Shown here piece by piece: positions 14,480 through 23,518 of a DNA stretch of 64,000 bases. The stretch covers positions 20,048-84,047 of the forward strand of contig JAIOPV010000021.1 of assembly GCA_021413735.1 (NCBI GenBank), given 5' to 3'. Each line of letters begins with the position of its first letter. The first letter of the stretch is position 1. Below the pieces are notes generated by a model. It was not told the DNA's origin, did not search any database, and saw only the letters and a list, made by a program, of their open reading frames with translations. This stretch comes from Planctomycetota bacterium (lineage in GTDB: Bacteria; Planctomycetota; Planctomycetia; Gemmatales; Gemmataceae). Both the position numbers and the translations under genes were made by a program.

Positions 14480-16441
14480 CTACCCAATCCCGGTGATGTT
14501 CGCCAGGACGACTCGCCGGTCGAACGATGCAGCGGCCAACCAACCGCCATCGTTCGACGCGGCAAGGCTCGGCACCGGCGACGTTCCCACATCAATCGAC
14601 GGTAGCGGCGCGAACGTGTCGGCGTTCCAGAGTCGCACACGCCCATCGTGACAGCCCGCTGCCAGCATCCGCCCTGCTGCTGCAAACGTCACCGACCAGA
14701 CTTCGCTGCCCGTGGGAAGTTCGGTGACCGCTTTCCCTGCCGCACTCCACACCTTGACGCTGCCATCGTGGCTACCGGTTGCGAGCCTGCCGTCTGGAGC
14801 GAACGCGATCGACCATACCCGCTTCGCATGCCCGACATCTCCTCGCTTCGTCGGGTCGTTGGTGTTCCACACGAAGACTTTTCCGTTCATGACGCTTGCT
14901 GCGACTCGCTGCCCATCAGCCGAGAACGCAACGGACAACACCAGATCAGCCGGTCCCGGAAGCGGCCCGATCAGTTTGCCGGTCCGCGTGTCCCAAAGAC
15001 GCACGATGTGATCGACACCCCCCGTGACGATGATGGGATCGGTTGGCGAGAACGCAACCGAATAGACCTCCCGACCATGACCGCGAAGGACGTGCTTTTC
15101 TTGTCTGGTCTCGCGATCCCAGATGCGAACGAGGTTATCACCGCCAGCCGTGGCGAGGGTCTGCCCGTCTGGGGAGAATCGCACGGTGAGGTAGCCGAGT
15201 TCGCCACGCGGGAATGCTTCAAACGCCGCAGTCTGCTCGCCGCTTGTGATGTTCCAGAAACGAACGAGCTTGTCTTCGGATGCTGTGGCTAGCGTGTTGT
15301 CCGGAGCGAACGCGACGCTCCACACTTTCGCCGGGTGAACGAGCGAACGCGGACCGGTGGGCGTGGGTTGCGGTTCCGGTTCCGGTTGTGGTTGCGGCGA
15401 AGATGAGAGCTTGCCGATGGCCCAGGCTCCGCCCGCGAATGCTGCCGCGCCTACCGAGAGACTGACGAGTCTTCGACGTGTGAGCAGTTGACGTACTCGC
15501 GGCTCCGGTTCCAGCAGCGCGAGCGACGCGATGCGGAATTCGGCAGCAGTTTGGTATCGCCGCTTCGGGTCTTTCTCCAGCGCTCGCATCACGACGCCGT
15601 CGGCTCGCTGATCGACCCCGCTTTGCTGGCTGGGAGCTGCGAACACGCCGAGCGGTAAGCCGCCCGTGAGGAGTTCATAGAAGACCGCGCCGAGCGAATA
15701 GAGGTCGGCACGGTGATCGACTTCCTTGCCGCGTTCGAGCTGTTCCGGAGCCATGTACGCCCGCGTTCCGATGAGGGCGTTCGTTTCCGTGAGTTGTGTC
15801 ACAGGCTTGCCGTCGGACGCGAGCTTCGCGATTCCGAAATCGGCGAGTTTCACCGCTCCGTCGGGGCCGACCAGCACATTCTCGGGCTTGATGTCGCGAT
15901 GAACGAGTCCATTGGCGTGGGCGTATTCGAGCGCTTCACACACCTGAACCACGATCCGCACCGCATCGGGGAGCGGCATCGGTGCCGAACCCATGATCTC
16001 ACGGAGCGAACTCCCAGGAACGTACTCTGTGGCAAGGAAATAGACGCCCGCCTCGCAGCCCGTGTCAAACACCAGCGGGATTCGTGGATGAGACAAGCCC
16101 GCGAGAACTCGCCCCTCGCGTCGGAAGCGATCCGCGAATTCCGCTTGTGAGGCACGGCCAGGGTGCAGAATCTTCAGCGCGACTTCACGGCCAAGCGACT
16201 CGTGCTGCGCGCGGAACACGATTCCCATTCCACCAGCGCCGAGCTTTTCGCACAGTAAATATGGTCCGACTCGTTCGCCCGATGCGAGACCATCTGAGGA
16301 GAGAGAATCTTCGGTGGTGTCGGCGGCGTGGTCCGTCAGCAGATCACGAAGCAAGCAGAAGGGACAGCCCGACCCGAGGCTCCCGGTACTGGTCGCAGGT
16401 CGTGCGCGGCCGCACGTTTGGCAAGTGATCGCGTCTGGCAC
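14480..16441 (-). CDS. Serine/threonine protein kinase with C-terminal WD40 repeats
   Basis: The 653-residue Hanks-type kinase has an N-terminal zinc-finger-like stretch (CQTCG...CPFC, residues 8-29), then the kinase domain (about 58-320) with GAGGMG, the VALKIL lysine, HRDIKPEN and DFGIAK. A hydrophobic segment (LVSLSVGAAAFAGGAWAIG, about 335) follows, then a Pro-rich linker and seven WD40 units (VHPAKVWSVAFAPDN, LRGHGREVYSVAFSP and so on) to the end. It is probably a membrane-bound sensor kinase with a WD40 propeller outside the cytoplasm. It follows the ECF sigma gene on the same strand, a planctomycete pairing in which the kinase may control the sigma factor. Confidence 0.95.
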   Translation of the reverse strand: MPDAITCQTCGRARPATSTGSLGSGCPFCLLRDLLTDHAADTTEDSLSSDGLASGERVGPYLLCEKLGAGGMGIVFRAQHESLGREVALKILHPGRASQAEFADRFRREGRVLAGLSHPRIPLVFDTGCEAGVYFLATEYVPGSSLREIMGSAPMPLPDAVRIVVQVCEALEYAHANGLVHRDIKPENVLVGPDGAVKLADFGIAKLASDGKPVTQLTETNALIGTRAYMAPEQLERGKEVDHRADLYSLGAVFYELLTGGLPLGVFAAPSQQSGVDQRADGVVMRALEKDPKRRYQTAAEFRIASLALLEPEPRVRQLLTRRRLVSLSVGAAAFAGGAWAIGKLSSSPQPQPEPEPQPTPTGPRSLVHPAKVWSVAFAPDNTLATASEDKLVRFWNITSGEQTAAFEAFPRGELGYLTVRFSPDGQTLATAGGDNLVRIWDRETRQEKHVLRGHGREVYSVAFSPTDPIIVTGGVDHIVRLWDTRTGKLIGPLPGPADLVLSVAFSADGQRVAASVMNGKVFVWNTNDPTKRGDVGHAKRVWSIAFAPDGRLATGSHDGSVKVWSAAGKAVTELPTGSEVWSVTFAAAGRMLAAGCHDGRVRLWNADTFAPLPSIDVGTSPVPSLAASNDGGWLAAASFDRRVVLANITGIG

Positions 16442-16455
16442 TAGTCACCGAAGCC

Positions 16456-16514
16456 GGGTTTTTGGTTTTCGCCCTCTCCCCTTGCGGGAGAGGGCAAAAC
16501 CAAAAGCAAAAACC
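16456..16514. repeat. Palindrome between sigma and kinase genes
   Basis: Arm 16456-16481 (GGGTTTTTGGTTTTCGCCCT...) pairs with 16486-16514 (GGGAGAGGGCAAAACCAAAA...). The CCCTCTCCCC/GGGAGAGGG core is a common dispersed bacterial repeat type. It fills most of the 92 bases between the sigma and kinase genes. Confidence 0.85.
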
Positions 16515-16533
16515 ATGGCTGCGTCTCACGTGT

Positions 16534-17265
16534 TTAACTCAGATCGGCACGCACAGACTGCCCGAGCATTGCGGTCAACTCGGCCATCGCTTCTTCACGC
16601 GAACCAACCGCTTCCGTCACGACCGCGAGCAGCAACTCCCGCAATCGCTTCCTCGCACGGTGAAGCGCAACCGACATTACGTTCTCGGTGACACCGTGCT
16701 TTTTCGCAAGATCGCCAACCGAAACCGCGTCGTCGGCTGATCGTGCGAGCAGCGCATCCGCGACCCATTCACGGCCAGACTGCCGCAACTCCTGCCGCAA
16801 TCGCCCGAGCGCGACATCGAGCCGTTCGACTGCCCACACGCCATCGAATGCCTGATCCGGCGACTCCGCTACGTTCGCCTCCAGCCACTGCTCAGGACCG
16901 GCGATGTCGAACGTGAACCCGCGACCGCGTTTGGCAGCACGAGCAATGCGGGCCTCGTTCGCGAGGTAGTGTTCGAGGAGTCCGCGAAGGTACGCACGGA
17001 ACCGCACTTCTCGCGGCCGCACTCGTTCGAGGAGTTGCTTCTCGATCACGTGAACGAAGAACCCTTGCGTGAGGTCTTCGGCTTCGGGAATGTGGCGGTT
17101 GGTTCTTCGGAGGTAGACGTAGATCGGTCGCCAGTATCGGCCCACGAGATCGTTCAGCGCGGCATCTTGTGGGTCGGCGATGGCACGTTCGACCAGCGAC
17201 CACGCGGTAACCGGAAACTCCTCCTGACCGGGCGACTGATCGGGGGTCGACTCGGCCGGTGGCAT
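16534..17265 (-). CDS. ECF-type RNA polymerase sigma factor
   Basis: The 243-residue sigma-70 family protein has region 2 (LVGRYWRPIYVYLRRTNRHIPEAEDLTQGFFVHVIEK, residues about 41-77) and region 4 (VGDLAKKHGVTENVMSVALHRARKRLRELL, about 182-212), separated by a linker longer than usual. The RYWRPIYVYL...AEDLTQGFF form is typical of the planctomycete ECF group whose genes adjoin Ser/Thr kinases. It should direct RNA polymerase to promoters for the kinase-linked response. The C-terminal tail (about 30 residues after region 4) is Ala/Glu rich. The start at 17265 has no strong ribosome site. Confidence 0.92.
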   Translation of the reverse strand: MPPAESTPDQSPGQEEFPVTAWSLVERAIADPQDAALNDLVGRYWRPIYVYLRRTNRHIPEAEDLTQGFFVHVIEKQLLERVRPREVRFRAYLRGLLEHYLANEARIARAAKRGRGFTFDIAGPEQWLEANVAESPDQAFDGVWAVERLDVALGRLRQELRQSGREWVADALLARSADDAVSVGDLAKKHGVTENVMSVALHRARKRLRELLLAVVTEAVGSREEAMAELTAMLGQSVRADLS

Positions 17266-17348
17266 CTGGCGTACTCGGAGGAGAAAGGGCAGGGGTCATT
17301 GTTCCGGCGTATGCCGCTTGCTGTCAAGGGATCAGGCACAATTGGTGT

Positions 17349-17395
17349 AGCGGTCGCCCAGCGGGGCGACATGCGGACCCGTTGGGTCCGCCGCT
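17349..17395. repeat. GC-rich double-hairpin repeat, copy 2
   Basis: AGCGGTCGCCCAGCGGGGCG... followed by CGGACCCGTTGGGTCCG with an outer AGCGG...CCGCT pairing. The plan is the same as at 11193-11240 and 47118-47178. It lies in the 244-base gap between the divergent sigma gene and the chimeric pseudogene; nothing else is recognisable in the gap. Confidence 0.75.
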
Positions 17396-17509
17396 AACCA
17401 TTTGCCTTTGTCTTCTCCGTCCAGAATTTTGCGAATTCCGGTAAGATCACGCCGCGAACTTACCTTAATGTAGTATTCCCGCCCCCTGACCCGACTCGGG
17501 AGCCACCCG

Positions 17510-18255
17510 ATGCGGACCTTCTCCGCCATCCTGTTCCTGAGCCTCACCCCCGCGGCTGCGTTTGCGGCGGACCCCGGACCTGAGTCGCCGGTCAGCTTCC
17601 GCAATCAGCTCATGCCAATGTTCACCCGATTGGGGTGCAATGCGGGCGGCTGTCACGGGAAGTCGTCCGGCCAGAACGGCTTTCGCTTGTCGCGGCTCGG
17701 CTACGATCCGGTCGCCGACCACGCCGCCATCGTGAAGGAAGCACGCGGACGTCGCATTTTCCCGGCCGCACCCGAACAAAGTCAGTTCCTCACGAAAGCC
17801 CTCGGCAGCGTTCCGCATGGTGGCGGCCGTAAGCTGATCCTCGGCTCGCGTGAGCACAAACTTCTGCTGCGATGGCTGAGCGAAGGCACGCCGTTCGGGC
17901 CAGCCGACGAACCGACCGTCACAAAGATCACCGTGACGCCGAATGCCGCGACCCTCACCCGCAGCTCACGGAGTTCGGCCGGTCGTGGTTCGTGAGCAAG
18001 CCGATATCCGGTCGCGAACACTGGCCGCAGTGCAACTCGATCCTGTTCACCGGCGGCGGTTTGAAGATCGGGCAAGTGATTGGGGCATCCGATGCGAAGG
18101 CAGCCTTCCCGAAGGAACGGCCGATCACGCCGGAAGATGTGATCTCGACGGTTTATCATGTGCTGGGTGTGGATCAGAACATCGAGTACATGAACGATGC
18201 GAAGCGTCCCGTGAAGATTCTGAACAACGGCACCCCAATCCGCGAACTCCTGTGA
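17510..18255 (+). pseudogene. Chimeric remnant: start of a DUF1549/1553 gene joined out of frame to the end of a DUF1501 gene
   Basis: The first frame (17510-17995) encodes a signal peptide, then FRNQLMPMFTRLGCNAGGCHGKSSGQNGFRLSRLGYDP, a CxxxCH heme-like site and SVPHGGG, exactly the N-terminal 140 residues or so of long DUF1549/DUF1553 proteins. It should continue for more than 600 residues but breaks off near 17955. In the +2-shifted frame, from about 17963 to the stop at 18253-18255, the sequence reads QLTEFGRSWFVSKPISGREH...NSILFTGGGLKIGQVIGAS...NNGTPIRELL, the last 97 residues of a DUF1501 protein. These two gene types normally stand in tandem, so one deletion of several kilobases between them explains the structure. 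Neither half is likely to be functional. Confidence 0.85.
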
Positions 18256-18293
18256 GCGTCGCGGCGGGACGCCCCCCGGGGCAACGGTTTACC

Positions 18294-20801
18294 ATGCTTT
18301 CGATTCGCACAATCTGGGTGGTGCTGCTTGCCGCAGTCGCGTCGCCGGTCTCGGCTGCGCCTGATTTCGACCGCGACGTGAAGCCACTCCTCGAAAAGCA
18401 CTGCATCGCGTGCCACGGGGCCGGCAAGCCGAAGGGCGGTCTCGATCTTCGCACGCCAGCCGCACTGCTCCACGATGGACTCACCGAACGTCTCACCGAT
18501 GGCACGATGCCGCCCGAGAATAAGCCGCGACCCACCGCCGACGAACTGAAGTTGCTCCGTGCGTCGATCACCGCTGAACTCGCCAAGCACAAGGAAACGC
18601 GGCCCAAAACCGATCACTGGGCGTTCCGCAAACTCGTCTCGCCAGCCGTTCCCACGGTGAAAGCGAAAGAGCGTGTTCGCACGCCGGTGGATACCTTCCT
18701 GCTGGCGAAGCTCGAAGCGAAGGGACTCACGTTCGCGTCCGATGCGGAGAAAGCCGCTCTCATTCGCAGGCTCACGTTCGACCTGCACGGCTTGCCTCCC
18801 ACGCCCGAGGAGGTGGCCAACTTTCTCGCTGATACCAGCGCGAGCGCCTACGAAACGCTGGTGAATCGCCTGCTCGCCTCACCGCACTATGGCGAGCGGT
18901 GGGGTCGGCACTGGCTCGACGCCGCGGGCTACGCCGACACCATCGGCACCGACAACGACGTGCAGGGGGGCAAGACCCGCGAAGGCATGTGGCGCTATCG
19001 CGATTACGTCGTGCGGTCGCTGAACGCCGACAAGCCGTTCGATCGCTTCCTCACGGAACAACTCGCGGGCGACCAACTGTTCACATGGGATTCGTCGAAG
19101 TGGGGTCGCAACACCGACCGCGAGAAGGGTCCGGACCCGGAAGCGAGCTTCACCGCCGAGCAGAAAGAGCTGCTCATCGCGACCGGCTTCCTTCGCACAG
19201 CCGTCGACGGCACCAACAACTACGAACGCGACCGGCCGCTCGAACGGTTCCAGGTGCTGCACGACACCGTCGAAATCGTCACCAGCAATATCTACGGCCT
19301 GACCGTCGGCTGTGCCCGCTGCCACGATCACAAGTACGATCCCGTTTCGCAACGCGACTACTACAAGTTCATGGCGTTCCTCACGCCCGCGTACAACCCG
19401 GCGAAGTGGATCCAGCCACAGTTCCGGCACGTTGTCGCTTCCACGAAAGCCGAAGCGGACGCGGTCAAGGCGTTCAACACGGACCTCGACAAGAAGGCGG
19501 GCGAACTCGGCGGCAAGCAAGCGACCATTCGCCGACCACACGAGAACCGCATTTACGAGGCACGGTTCGCGGCGTTGCCCGAGTTGCTTCGCACCGATCT
19601 GAAGACGGCCCAATCGACGCCCGGCGAGAAGCGTACCGAGGTGCAGAAGTATCTCGCCGACAAGGTCGCTCCGGCCCTGCGACCGACGCACGAGGAAGTC
19701 ACTGCGGCGCTGACGCCGGAGGAGCGCGAGCAGGACGCGAACCTCGAAGTACAGAAGACCGCGTTGCGTGCCCGCCATCGCGATGTCGAGAAGTTGCAGA
19801 CGATGTGGGATGTCGGCCCTGCACCAGTGACCGCTCTGCTTCGCCAGGGAAGTCACGAGACGCCGGGGCGCGAGGTCGAACCCGGACTTCCCGCTGTGCT
19901 CGCGGGTTCGCCGCTGGCTGATGGTCCGCGTCGGCTCGCTCTTGCGAAGGGGCTCACTGAGGCGAACAGCTACTCGGCAGCGCTCATCGCACGGGCCCAG
20001 ATGAATCGCCTGTGGCACCATCACTTTGGCCGGGGGATCGTTTCGACCCCTGGTAATCTCGGGAAGTCCGGTGCGTCGCCCACGCACCCTGAACTTCTCG
20101 ATTACTTGGCCAGTGAGTTCATCAAGGGTGGCTGGAAGCTGAAGGCGATGCACAGGCTCATCGTCACTTCGACCGCCTATCGCCAGACGGCACGACCCGC
20201 GGCCACAACGCCCGAGACCGTTGACCCCGAGAACCTGTTGCTGTGGAAGACTCGCCTGCGTCGCCTCGAATCGGAAGCGGTTCGCGATGCGATTCTCACG
20301 GCGTCGGGGCAACTCGACCGCACCATCGGCGGCGCGTTCATTCCGCTCGAAGGTAAGCCGGATGGCACTGTTGCCATCGCGAAGCACGCCGACGCGAATC
20401 GCCGCAGCCTGTATCTGTACGCTCGGCGCAACTTCAACTTGTCCCTGTTGGCAGTGTTCGATCAACCGCTCGTCGCGACGAACTGCACGGCTCGCAAGTC
20501 GTCGGCGGTGGTGCCGCAAGCCCTGACACTGCTCAACGACCCCACGGTGATCGCGGTCGCGGAGCAGTTCGCTCGCAAGGTCGCGAAGGATGCGGCAACG
20601 CCGGAAGCACGAATCGAATTGGCGTTCCGTCGTGCGTTGTCGCGGGCGCCGACCAGCGAGGAAGCCAGCGGCGCCGCGAAGTTGCTGGCTCACCATGCGA
20701 CGCGCTACGCGGAGTTGTCCGCGGGCGAAGCGGAGGTGCGGGCGTTGTCGCACTTGTGCCAGGTGTTGTTCTGCACGAACGAATTCCTTTACGTCGAGTG
20801 A
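18294..20801 (+). CDS. PSCyt1-DUF1549-DUF1553 secreted cytochrome-like protein
   Basis: The 835-residue protein is the planctomycete cytochrome/PSD1 family. A signal peptide (about 1-21) precedes the PSCyt1 heme motif CIACH, then DUF1549 (from about 115, PVDTFLLAKLEAKGL...HGLPPTPEEV...ASPHYGERWGRHWLD) with a second CxxCH (VGCARCHDHKYDPVSQRDYY). DUF1553 covers the last 300 residues or so (RLALAKGL...MNRLWHHHFGRGIVSTPGNLGKSG). The role is unknown; electron transfer or extracytoplasmic sulfated-sugar degradation has been proposed from gene context. The ATG at 18294 begins the signal peptide. It is followed by a DUF1501 gene, the usual partner. Confidence 0.94.
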   Translation: MLSIRTIWVVLLAAVASPVSAAPDFDRDVKPLLEKHCIACHGAGKPKGGLDLRTPAALLHDGLTERLTDGTMPPENKPRPTADELKLLRASITAELAKHKETRPKTDHWAFRKLVSPAVPTVKAKERVRTPVDTFLLAKLEAKGLTFASDAEKAALIRRLTFDLHGLPPTPEEVANFLADTSASAYETLVNRLLASPHYGERWGRHWLDAAGYADTIGTDNDVQGGKTREGMWRYRDYVVRSLNADKPFDRFLTEQLAGDQLFTWDSSKWGRNTDREKGPDPEASFTAEQKELLIATGFLRTAVDGTNNYERDRPLERFQVLHDTVEIVTSNIYGLTVGCARCHDHKYDPVSQRDYYKFMAFLTPAYNPAKWIQPQFRHVVASTKAEADAVKAFNTDLDKKAGELGGKQATIRRPHENRIYEARFAALPELLRTDLKTAQSTPGEKRTEVQKYLADKVAPALRPTHEEVTAALTPEEREQDANLEVQKTALRARHRDVEKLQTMWDVGPAPVTALLRQGSHETPGREVEPGLPAVLAGSPLADGPRRLALAKGLTEANSYSAALIARAQMNRLWHHHFGRGIVSTPGNLGKSGASPTHPELLDYLASEFIKGGWKLKAMHRLIVTSTAYRQTARPAATTPETVDPENLLLWKTRLRRLESEAVRDAILTASGQLDRTIGGAFIPLEGKPDGTVAIAKHADANRRSLYLYARRNFNLSLLAVFDQPLVATNCTARKSSAVVPQALTLLNDPTVIAVAEQFARKVAKDAATPEARIELAFRRALSRAPTSEEASGAAKLLAHHATRYAELSAGEAEVRALSHLCQVLFCTNEFLYVE

Positions 20802-20807
20802 TGAGGG

Positions 20808-20946
20808 TTTGACCTCCCCCCTTGTGGGGGAGGTCGCCACGAGTCTTCGAGTGGCGGGTGGGGGGTAAGCAGTGGGAATGTTATCGGAGACCCCCCACCC
20901 GGCTCGCAAAGCCTCGCCACCCTCCCCCACAAGGGGGGAGGGCAAA
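20808..20946. repeat. Long two-part palindrome between DUF1553 and DUF1501 genes
   Basis: The outer arms (20808-20838: TTTGACCTCCCCCCTTGTGG... and 20918-20946: CCTCCCCCACAAGGGGGGAG...) and inner arms (GGGTGGGGGGT at 20856-20866 and ACCCCCCACCC at 20890-20900) pair over about 139 bases. Each outer arm also folds on itself. This sequence type is a widespread high-GC intergenic repeat. Confidence 0.85.
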
Positions 20947-20984
20947 CCCGAAGCCGAAGTATCCGACAAACTACGGGCCACCCC

Positions 20985-22379
20985 ATGAACTTCTCTCGCC
21001 GCGAAATGCTCTGCCGCACCGGGCTTGGTCTCGGTGGTCTCGCGCTGTCGTCGCTGCTGCAGGCCGAGGAGAAGGGCAGCGGCGCGGCACATTTCCCTGC
21101 GAAAGCGAAGTCGGTGATCCTGCTGTTCCAGAGCGGCGGGCCAAGCCAGATGGACCTGTTCGACCCCAAGCCCGAACTCCAGAAACGCGGCGGCGAGAAG
21201 ATCCCACTCGCCATCGACAAGTTCCTGCCGGGCAACTCCGACACGCTCCTCGCAAGCCCGTTCAAGTTCCACAAACGCGGCAAGTCGGGCACCGAGATGT
21301 CGGAACTGTTGCCGCACCTCGGCAACATCGCGGACGACCTTTGCGTGGTGCGGTCGATGCACACGGGGCACGACAACCACACCGAAGGCACGATCATGCT
21401 GAACACCGGCAAGTTCACGATCGGTCGGCCGTCGCTCGGGTCGTGGGTTGGCTACGGGCTCGGTTCCGCCAACAAGAATCTGCCGGGCTATGTCGTGCTG
21501 CGTGACCCGGCGGCCTACGACTCCGCAGGCTCGCTGGCGTGGTCGCCGGGTTGGCTCTCGGCAATGCACGGCGGCACTGAGTTCAACTCGAAGGGCATCC
21601 CCGTGCCGAACCTTCGCACGCCTGGGAACGTGACCGCCGACGCCCGCCGCGAAGACCTCGACCTGCTCGCCGCGTTGAACGACAAGCACAAGCAACAGTT
21701 CCCGAAGGAAGCGGAGCTTGAGGCACGGATTCGCAACTACGAACTCGCAGCCCGGATGCAAACCGCCGCCACCGAAGCGCTCGACCTTGCGAAAGAAACC
21801 GCCGAGACACGCAAGCAGTACGGCCTCGATGATCCCGCGTCGGCTGGCTACGGCACTCGCTGCTTGCTCGCACGGCGACTCGTCGAATCAGGCGTGCGCT
21901 TTATTCACGTTTACTCGGACCAGACCGGCCAAGGTTGGGACTCGCACAGCAAGCTCAAGCCTGACCTCGAAAAGATGTGCAAGCAGACGGATCAATCCTC
22001 GGCAGCGCTGATCCGCGATCTCAAGGCACGCGGGCTGCTCGACTCAACAATCGTGATTTGGGCAGGCGAGTTTGGGCGGTTGCCGGTGTCGCAGAACGCC
22101 GACGGTCGCGACCACAACCGGCACGCTTTCAGCCTGTTCCTGGCGGGCGGCGGCTTCAAGGGAGGCATCGCGCACGGCAAGACAGATGAATTCGGGTATA
22201 AGTCGATAGAGAACCGCGTCAGTGTCGCCGATCTGCACGCGACAATCTTGCATCAGATGGGGTTGGATCACACCAAGTTGACGGTCAATCATCACGGTCG
22301 CGATGAGTCGTTGACCGACTCGACGGCTTCCGGCGCGAAGGTCGTCACCGAGTTGCTGATGACTTCGGTAAAGAAATGA
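20985..22379 (+). CDS. DUF1501 domain-containing secreted protein
   Basis: The 464-residue DUF1501 protein starts SRREMLCRTGLGLGGLALSSLL, a Tat-type signal. It continues with the family segments SVILLFQSGGPSQMDLFDPKP, MSELLPHL...RSMHTGHDNHTEGT, WVGYGLGS...PGYVVL and IVIWAGEFGRLPVSQ...GRDHNRHAF. DUF1501 belongs to the alkaline phosphatase/sulfatase-like superfamily, but substrates are unknown. Its partner is the DUF1549/1553 gene upstream, separated only by a palindrome. Length and ends are normal. Confidence 0.95.
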   Translation: MNFSRREMLCRTGLGLGGLALSSLLQAEEKGSGAAHFPAKAKSVILLFQSGGPSQMDLFDPKPELQKRGGEKIPLAIDKFLPGNSDTLLASPFKFHKRGKSGTEMSELLPHLGNIADDLCVVRSMHTGHDNHTEGTIMLNTGKFTIGRPSLGSWVGYGLGSANKNLPGYVVLRDPAAYDSAGSLAWSPGWLSAMHGGTEFNSKGIPVPNLRTPGNVTADARREDLDLLAALNDKHKQQFPKEAELEARIRNYELAARMQTAATEALDLAKETAETRKQYGLDDPASAGYGTRCLLARRLVESGVRFIHVYSDQTGQGWDSHSKLKPDLEKMCKQTDQSSAALIRDLKARGLLDSTIVIWAGEFGRLPVSQNADGRDHNRHAFSLFLAGGGFKGGIAHGKTDEFGYKSIENRVSVADLHATILHQMGLDHTKLTVNHHGRDESLTDSTASGAKVVTELLMTSVKK

Positions 22380-22433
22380 TGTTAGAGTTTGGCTTGGGTC
22401 CAGCAATTCCGCGCAGTGACCCGGAGCCCTCGC

Positions 22434-23327
22434 ATGTCCTCCCTTCCTCATCGGGCCGGTTGGATTCTTGTTGCTTGCACCACACTCGCCACGTGGTCTC
22501 TGCACATGCGTCCCACACTCGCGGACGAAAAAGCGAAGCCACTGCCAGGCGTTCGGTTCCCATTCGGTGAAGATGAAGCCAAGAAGTTTCAGGACGACTT
22601 CGCACAGGCAGCCAAACTGCCGAAAGAAATCTCCACCGGGGCCGGCATGAAAATGGCTCTCATCCCCACCGGCACATTCGAGATGGGGGCGAACGGCAGC
22701 AAATACCGCGTCACGCTTGCCAGACCCTTCTACATCGGCATCACGGAAGTCACTCTCGGGCAGTACCGTCAGTTCAAGCCGGGTCACCGGGTCGAAGGAG
22801 CAGACGCTGAGTTCAACGAGGACGATCGGCCCGCGGCGGCGGTCAGTTGGGATGATGCCCGAGCTTTCTGCGAATGGCTCTCCAATCAGGAAGACGAGAA
22901 GAAGGCAGGTCGGGTTTACGCTCTGCCAACCGAGGCTCAATGGGAGTGGGCCACGCGAGCGGGCACGGCCACTGCCCGGTACTTCGGCGAGACGGATAAA
23001 GAGCAGGCCAAATACTCGTGGTTCAACGTCACGTATACGCCGAACCCGAAAACCGAGACGAAGACACGCGGGCGACAACCCGTGAGGAAGTTACTCCCGA
23101 ATGCGTGGGGACTGCACGATACGCTTGGCAACGTCTGGGAGTGGTGCGCCGACCGTCGCAGCGACTCGGCAACAGGAGAGACGCGCGACCCCGTGATGCG
23201 TGGCGGGTCGTGGCGGTCCGGAGCGTTCCACTGCACGGCTTCCGCCCACGACCCGGGTTCGCCGGCAATGAAAGGCGACAACATCGGCTTTCGCGTCGTT
23301 TCCACGATCTCAAAGGTACAGAACTAA
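22434..23327 (+). CDS. Secreted SUMF1/formylglycine-generating-enzyme-like protein
   Basis: The 297-residue protein has a signal peptide followed by an FGE-sulfatase domain: GMKMALIPTGTFEMGANG, PFYIGITEVTLGQYRQF, AAVSWDDARAFCEWLS, ALPTEAQWEWATRAGT, GLHDTLGNVWEWC, MRGGSWRSG and GFRVV. True FGEs need a Cys pair near the C-terminus; I see only one Cys there (FHCTASAH), so it is more likely one of the many non-catalytic or ligand-binding SUMF1-like planctomycete proteins. The ATG at 22434 has GGAG upstream. It follows the DUF1501 gene by 54 bases and is probably in the same unit. Confidence 0.88.
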   Translation: MSSLPHRAGWILVACTTLATWSLHMRPTLADEKAKPLPGVRFPFGEDEAKKFQDDFAQAAKLPKEISTGAGMKMALIPTGTFEMGANGSKYRVTLARPFYIGITEVTLGQYRQFKPGHRVEGADAEFNEDDRPAAAVSWDDARAFCEWLSNQEDEKKAGRVYALPTEAQWEWATRAGTATARYFGETDKEQAKYSWFNVTYTPNPKTETKTRGRQPVRKLLPNAWGLHDTLGNVWEWCADRRSDSATGETRDPVMRGGSWRSGAFHCTASAHDPGSPAMKGDNIGFRVVSTISKVQN

Positions 23328-23518
23328 CATTATCTGAAATGTGTGCTGGTATTCGTTCACAGTTTCTGGCTACACCATTCGTGAATCGCGATAAATTTGA
23401 AGAAGCCATCGCGAGCACAGCAAATTTTGTCTCGCTCCGGGACCACACTCCGCGAAGTGTCAATTCGGGTGTTCCTGGCTCTTGCTGAATCAACGCCCAA
23501 CTGCAGGAGATTGACTCC

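Noticed and set aside
18879..21761. A 960-codon minus-strand open frame, and similar long antisense frames at 8129-9964, 26088-28937 and 40586-42454
   Set aside because: They run antisense to well-identified genes, have Arg/His-rich shadow composition and match no family. They come from the high third-position GC of the true genes.
22434..23327. A true formylglycine-generating enzyme for sulfatases
   Set aside because: Only one of the two active-site cysteines expected near the C-terminus is present, so it is listed only as FGE-like.
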